Positions 13,811 to 18,112 of a stretch of DNA of 18,112 nt are shown piece by piece. Each line of letters starts with the position of its first letter. Position 1 is the first letter of the stretch. The stretch is from JAICNG01 sp035765135. Its GTDB lineage: Bacteria > Gemmatimonadota > Gemmatimonadetes > Gemmatimonadales > Gemmatimonadaceae. The translations under genes were made by a program, and so were the position numbers. The DNA is taken from NCBI GenBank assembly GCA_035765135.1, contig DASTYE010000121.1, positions 1-18,112 on the forward strand. Direction: 5' to 3'. Under the pieces are notes generated by a model, which made no database searches, was not told where the DNA came from, and saw only the letters and a program-made list of their open reading frames with translations.

Positions 13811-14434
13811 CTAACCCATGCGTCGCGGTTGCTGAGCTTCGCGCCGCCAGAGCCGTGGCGGCAGTAGGAAGTAGGACGCGATCGCGGCGCTCAACACCAG
13901 ACAGGCCACCGCGTTCAGTGCGCCGACACCGATGAGGATCGCGTAGAGGATCGGGCCGGCAGCGTATTGGCGCGCGATGGCGGCGACATCGAGGTGTTCG
14001 CGCACTAACTTCGAGCGCACCGCGTACCGCCACATGAGATTGAAGACGATCGCGATGGCGAAGAACGACGTTGCATACACGACTGCGGCCACGCGCTGGC
14101 CCGGCGCCAGGAGCTGCGTCGCCAGCACGGCCGTCGGGAACGGAACCCACGTAACACCGAGGAGCAGCAACAAATTGAGGGCGCTCAGGCCGTCGTCGTT
14201 CTTGACGATGAGTGTGAACAGTCGGTGGTGGTTGAGCCACATCACACCAATCGTCGCAAAGCTGGCGAAATAGGCGAGATACGACGGCCAAAGATGTCGC
14301 AGCTCTTCGCTCAGCCGCTGCGCACTCAACGACTCGTGGGGCGCCTTCACGACGATCTCGAGGATCAGCAGTGTGATGGCAATGGCGAAAACGCCGTCGC
14401 TGAATGCCTCGACTCTCGCGGTTTCATTTTCCAT
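13811..14434 (-). CDS. TMEM175 (DUF1211) family potassium channel-like protein
   Basis: A 207-residue polytopic membrane protein. The first helix carries the family signature RVEAFSDGVFAIAITLLILE (7-26), whose FSDG...ITLL residues line the pore in known TMEM175 channels. Further hydrophobic segments are at about 51-66, 86-105, 115-135, 160-180 and 181-192, giving six helices as in bacterial single-repeat homologues, which form tetramers. WLNHHRLF (66-73) is another recognisable element after helix two. The family's known activity is leak-like K+ conduction; selectivity here is inferred from homology. ATG at 14432-14434 has GAGGG five bases upstream. It starts 31 nt after the stop of the receptor gene, so co-transcription is likely, though a functional link to the receptor is not obvious. 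It is flanked by two copies of the receptor's C-terminal sequence. Confidence 0.85.
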   Translation of the reverse strand: MENETARVEAFSDGVFAIAITLLILEIVVKAPHESLSAQRLSEELRHLWPSYLAYFASFATIGVMWLNHHRLFTLIVKNDDGLSALNLLLLLGVTWVPFPTAVLATQLLAPGQRVAAVVYATSFFAIAIVFNLMWRYAVRSKLVREHLDVAAIARQYAAGPILYAILIGVGALNAVACLVLSAAIASYFLLPPRLWRREAQQPRRMG

Positions 14435-14465
14435 GATGCCCTCGCGCGCGTCGCTCAGGGAGCTG

Positions 14466-17400
14466 CTACCCGGGCGGCGGCCCGTGCATCTCGATGCGCA
14501 CCGGCCCCTCGCCCGGCTGAGCGCGCCCCGGCCCCAACAGCGGGTTCTTCACGTTCGCCGGGAGCTTCGCCCACTGCTCCGGCGTGAGGATCGCCTCGAG
14601 ATCTCGCGCCGCCTGCTCCGCCATGCGGCGCCCCGCCTGGACGTTGTCGCGCATGCGGAACATGGTCGTCTGCGGATCGGGATTGGCGCCGACACTCCCC
14701 AACACCTCGGCGATCTTCGCGATCGCCGAGTCGGCGCGCACCTGGAGGGTGTCGCCCTTCCCCTTGAGCGCGGCTTGCTGCTCGGGCGTGAGCGCGAGCC
14801 CAAGAGAATCGTTGAGCTCGAGCGTCCGCCGGAACGGATTCGGGATCGTCCGCCGCATGCGCTGACGGAGCTGGTCGGCGTTCATCTGACGCCCACCGGG
14901 GCCACGTACCATCGCTCGAATCTGCTCGCGCGCCGGATCCGACCCTAACGACGCGCGCACCTGCACCGCGAGCTGGAACGGCGACCGGAAGGCGCTCCGC
15001 GACCCCTGCGCCGCGCCGAACCGCTCGTTGATCTCGTACTTGAAGCTCTGCGTCGCCGGGTCGAAGCCGCGCACGTACATCAGCGTGCGATCGGGGAAGC
15101 TCGGCTGTCCCCACCCGCGGAGATCGTCGTGGAGAAGCTGATCGAGCCCGGCGAGCGCGTTGAGCGCCAGCATCGAGAAGGTGACGCGACGGTTGAGGCC
15201 CCACCGCTGCGGCCGGATGTTGAGCTGGAAGTCGAGCGACGACGACCAGGGCGCCGAGCAGGAGTTGCGCGACGCGATCGTGCCGAGCTGTGACGTGAGG
15301 CAGTCGCGAGCGCGCCGCGGAGCGCTCGAGAGCACCTGGGCCATGCCGTCGGCGAGCGCGGTGGTGTCGGCCGCGCGTGTGGGGTCATAGATGAAGGCGC
15401 GATCGTTGCGCGCGCCGTCGCCATTGACGTCACCGCCGACCATCGGGGTGAAGCGCGCGCCGGAGCTGGCGCGGACGATGGCCGAGATCTCGAAGCCGGG
15501 ATTAATGGGCCACATCACCGTCCCGCTGATCGAATGCCGCCGCTCCTGGTTGCTGCGCCCCCACTCGGCCACGCGAGGGTCGCCGGCGACGGCGGACGGG
15601 CCGAAGCCGGGGGCACCTAACGTCTCATCACGCGAGCGCGTATACGTGTACGACGTGTTGAGCTGAATCAGCCGGCGCGTGAAGAAGCCGCCGATCCCGA
15701 GCGTGAGCTGGCGCGTGTCGGACCGGAGCTTCGACGTCAGCTCGTTGACGAAGCCGAAGCGCGTATCGACGCGCGACTCGCTCAAGGGAATGGCGCCGGT
15801 CTGGCTGTTGATCGAGGTCGGGCTCACGAACACCGGCCGGTTGTTCTCGGCGGCCAGACGGAAGGCGGGTTGCGGCTCCAGGTTCAGGTCGGTGGCGCCA
15901 GTCTGGCTCACCCCGCGCGCGTACGACGCATCGAGGGAGATGTTGACCCGCTGGTCGAGGATGCGCCGGCTCACCCCTAACGATGCCCGCCATGCCCGAG
16001 GTGCTCCGAAGTCGGGATCGAAGACGGTGACGTTCGGCACTGGAACGCGCACCGGAATCCCGGGGCTCGGTGCCAGCAGACACTCGGTCGGGATCGTCGA
16101 GGGATCAGCGAGGTAGGCCGACCAGTCCGGAGTGGGCACGCCACCACCGGTGCAGGAGAGCTGCGACTGGCCACTCGAAAGACCGGTCGCCTCACGAGCG
16201 AGCCCGAAGTAGTTCATCGGCGCGCGCCCCCGGAACTCGCCGACTCCGCCACGAATGGTCAACCTCGGCGCTCGGAAGCGGCCCTGCTGGCGGTTCTCGA
16301 CGAGCCCGGGCATCCAGGTAAAGCCGATGCGCGGGCTCACGTGCACTTCGGACGGAAAGCGGTCGGTGCGGCGACCGAACGCCTGCTCCACGGTCGCGTT
16401 GTACGCCGGCGCGTCCGGATAGCGAGACGCTTCGAGACGCACCCCGTAGGTGAGCTGAAGACGCGCGCTCTTGCGCCAGGCGTCGCCGAGGTAGAGCGCT
16501 CCGTTCTGGGCGGTGGATTTGCGCTCGCCCGCGCTGAGAGTACGCGTGAACTGCGACGGTGTGTTGGCCTCGAAGTCCTCGAGCGAATTGAACGTGAACG
16601 TCCCGTAACGATTGGGGATGACGCCCACCGTCGAACGTTCCTGGTTGAAGAGGCCGCCGAGCTTCACCCGATGTGCACCGTCGCCCGAGATCCAGGAGAT
16701 TTCGTCGGAGATTTCCCGGAGCGACGTGCGTGTGACTTGCGGGAGCGACGGATTGCCGCCGAACTGGAGCGTGGTGATTCCGCCGGTGATCGTGTCGCGT
16801 GTGATGACGCGGCCGTCCGGGATGGTGATGTACGGATCCGCGTCGCGACGGTCGGTGGACTGGTACGCCCGCAGCTCGTTGATGAAGGAGCCGAGCTGCG
16901 ACGTGAGGGTGAGCATCCCACCGCCACCAATGTTGTCCCCTTCCCCACCGTTGTTAGGCACGGCGAGCGGGGCGATGCGCGTCGCCTCCTGCGCCGACCA
17001 GCGGATGTCGCCGCGCGCCATCAACGTGTGAGACTCGTTGAGCCGATAGTCCGCGCGGACGAGCGACGAGATGTGGTCGACGAGCGCGTCACGCGGGATA
17101 CCGGGGAGCGTGGCCGGGATCCCGTAGCCATTCATGGCGCCGAGGAAGCGGTCGACGAGCGCCGGGTCGGTGCCCAACCGCTGGAGCGTGACGGAATCGG
17201 CGGAGAGGAGCGACATGAGGTCGGTCGTGCGGCGCGAGAGGGTGAACGCGCCGAAGGCGAACGCCTTGTCCTTGACGATCGGCAGCCCGAACCCGCCCGA
17301 TAGCTGGTTCTGCCGGTATTTGCTGGAGAACGACTCGGCGTCCTCGACGAACTCGAGGGACGGATCGCGGAACGAGTAGTTGAGAACCCCCTGCTTCATG

Positions 17401-18112
17401 TTGGTGCCGCCGCGCGTCGTCGAGGCGATCATGCCGCCGGTGAACTGTCCGCGGCCGACGTCGTAGGTGCTGGTGATGACGCGCGTGTTGCGCAGCGCTT
17501 CCTGCGGTACGTTGCCGGCGCCGAAGGAGAGGCCGTCGAGGGTGATGTTGTTCTGGTCCGACGGTTGTCCGGCGATGGAGAATGCCGCGGGAGTGGAGTC
17601 GGTGCCGGCGATGCCGATAACGCCGGGCGCGAGCGTGGCGAGGTCGTTGAGGTCGCCCGCGTCGACGGGGAGGCGCGTCGTCATGCCCGAGGGAAGCATT
17701 CGTTCGGTGTTGCCGGCCTCGGGCCTCGGTTGTTGCGGTCTTTGTTGACCACGGACTACCACGGGGGCGAGCTCGTACGCTTCGGCGCGGGACATCTGGA
17801 CGTTGGCGACGAGGCGGTCTTCGTCGGCCTGGCGCTGGATGGTGGTCTGGAACGGCGCCATGCCGAGGTAGGTGACGCGGAGTGTGTAGGTGCCGCCGCC
17901 GTCGGGGAAGACGATGGCGTATTGGCCCTTGTCGTTTGTCAGGCGGTTTCTCGTGATGCCCGACTCGGTCGACGTGACTTCGACGCGGGCGTTCTCGATG
18001 GGGAGGGAGTCGGGGCCGGTGACGCGGCCGAGGATGATGTCGGTGGTTGAGCCGACTTGGGCGGTCAGCCGAGCGGGCGTAAACGCAAACGTTGTAGTCA
18101 GAACGAAGGCTG
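14466..18112 (-). CDS. TonB-dependent receptor with carboxypeptidase-regulatory-like N-terminus and LTPEQ C-terminal tail (5' end outside window)
   Basis: About 1214 residues are visible and the frame is open to the right edge, so the start codon is missing. The first residues AFVLTTTFAFTPARLTAQ look like the end of a signal peptide, so only a few residues are lost. Next comes a carboxypeptidase-regulatory-like beta-sandwich (ILGRVTG...SLPIENARVEVTS...NDKGQYAIVF, 18050-17870). A plug domain follows, with DLNDLATLAPGVIGIAG and NNITLDGLSFGAG (about 17670-17500), then a long outer-membrane barrel (17300 to about 14960). The last barrel-like strand FQLAVQVRASL is not the end: some 165 further residues contain two LTPEQ motifs (near 14780 and 14580) and the ending EMHGPPPG. 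The receptor presumably imports or binds a large or poorly diffusible ligand with TonB energy. Its ligand cannot be read from the sequence. It appears to lead the TMEM175 gene. Confidence 0.85.
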   Translation of the reverse strand, partial: AFVLTTTFAFTPARLTAQVGSTTDIILGRVTGPDSLPIENARVEVTSTESGITRNRLTNDKGQYAIVFPDGGGTYTLRVTYLGMAPFQTTIQRQADEDRLVANVQMSRAEAYELAPVVVRGQQRPQQPRPEAGNTERMLPSGMTTRLPVDAGDLNDLATLAPGVIGIAGTDSTPAAFSIAGQPSDQNNITLDGLSFGAGNVPQEALRNTRVITSTYDVGRGQFTGGMIASTTRGGTNMKQGVLNYSFRDPSLEFVEDAESFSSKYRQNQLSGGFGLPIVKDKAFAFGAFTLSRRTTDLMSLLSADSVTLQRLGTDPALVDRFLGAMNGYGIPATLPGIPRDALVDHISSLVRADYRLNESHTLMARGDIRWSAQEATRIAPLAVPNNGGEGDNIGGGGMLTLTSQLGSFINELRAYQSTDRRDADPYITIPDGRVITRDTITGGITTLQFGGNPSLPQVTRTSLREISDEISWISGDGAHRVKLGGLFNQERSTVGVIPNRYGTFTFNSLEDFEANTPSQFTRTLSAGERKSTAQNGALYLGDAWRKSARLQLTYGVRLEASRYPDAPAYNATVEQAFGRRTDRFPSEVHVSPRIGFTWMPGLVENRQQGRFRAPRLTIRGGVGEFRGRAPMNYFGLAREATGLSSGQSQLSCTGGGVPTPDWSAYLADPSTIPTECLLAPSPGIPVRVPVPNVTVFDPDFGAPRAWRASLGVSRRILDQRVNISLDASYARGVSQTGATDLNLEPQPAFRLAAENNRPVFVSPTSINSQTGAIPLSESRVDTRFGFVNELTSKLRSDTRQLTLGIGGFFTRRLIQLNTSYTYTRSRDETLGAPGFGPSAVAGDPRVAEWGRSNQERRHSISGTVMWPINPGFEISAIVRASSGARFTPMVGGDVNGDGARNDRAFIYDPTRAADTTALADGMAQVLSSAPRRARDCLTSQLGTIASRNSCSAPWSSSLDFQLNIRPQRWGLNRRVTFSMLALNALAGLDQLLHDDLRGWGQPSFPDRTLMYVRGFDPATQSFKYEINERFGAAQGSRSAFRSPFQLAVQVRASLGSDPAREQIRAMVRGPGGRQMNADQLRQRMRRTIPNPFRRTLELNDSLGLALTPEQQAALKGKGDTLQVRADSAIAKIAEVLGSVGANPDPQTTMFRMRDNVQAGRRMAEQAARDLEAILTPEQWAKLPANVKNPLLGPGRAQPGEGPVRIEMHGPPPG

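Noticed and set aside
16341..17303. 320-residue plus-strand frame opposite the receptor gene
   Set aside because: Its composition is arginine/glutamate-rich shadow sequence, while the minus strand encodes a clear TonB-dependent receptor.
1..18112. tRNA or rRNA genes
   Set aside because: I saw no cloverleaf with a GTTCRAxTC-type arm in a plausible setting and no rRNA-like sequence, though short RNA genes cannot be excluded by eye.

Overview
The window is high-GC bacterial DNA from a diderm (two-membrane) organism. It has an outer-membrane TonB-dependent receptor, an outer-membrane beta-barrel, several lipoproteins with clear lipoboxes and an MsbA-type exporter. The style of the receptor (carboxypeptidase-regulatory-like N-terminus, plug, barrel and a long C-terminal tail with LTPEQ motifs) and the family of small secreted proteins suggest Gemmatimonadota. 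That assignment is inference, not a database result.

Layout. 1-65: tail of an unidentified gene. 65-568: a GxxExxY (PD-(D/E)XK-like) gene enclosed by a 32-nt inverted repeat made of three 10-nt units. 615-3213: a compact operon of an AAA+ magnesium-chelatase-I-like ATPase, a GNAT acetyltransferase and a cytidylate-kinase-like protein. 3248-3445: a near-perfect ~198-nt palindrome between convergent genes. 3452-3877 (minus): a small beta-rich lipoprotein. 4202-9578: a plus-strand locus that looks like a surface phospho-polymer pathway, with an outer-membrane barrel carrying an EF-hand loop, a CDP-glycerol glycerophosphotransferase-like enzyme, an ABC exporter, and a LicC-type nucleotidyltransferase fused to a membrane anchor and an extra domain. 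9669-13322: five small secreted or lipoprotein genes. Two of them are paralogues, one of which is broken by an in-frame TAG. 13395-13702: a third inverted repeat abutting a decayed copy of the receptor gene's 3' end. 13811-14434 (minus): a TMEM175-family channel. 14466 to the right edge (minus): a large TonB-dependent receptor, missing only its extreme 5' end.

How the genes may work together. In the central locus, the nucleotidyltransferase would make a CDP-activated alcohol, the TagB/TagF-like transferase would move the phospho-alditol onto an acceptor or chain, the ABC protein would carry the product across the inner membrane, and the barrel would serve at the outer membrane. This is inferred from gene families and order only.

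The most unusual pattern is three inverted repeats (82-552, 3248-3445, 13395-13494), each built from tandem 9-10-nt units. One carries the GxxExxY nuclease-like gene and two are empty. Together they look like a family of small repeat elements, possibly mobilised by or associated with GxxExxY proteins. A second strong signal is a partial duplication of the receptor's C-terminal LTPEQ module on the far side of the TMEM175 gene. A third is a TACGTA/CGTATGTC motif shared upstream of three lipoprotein genes.
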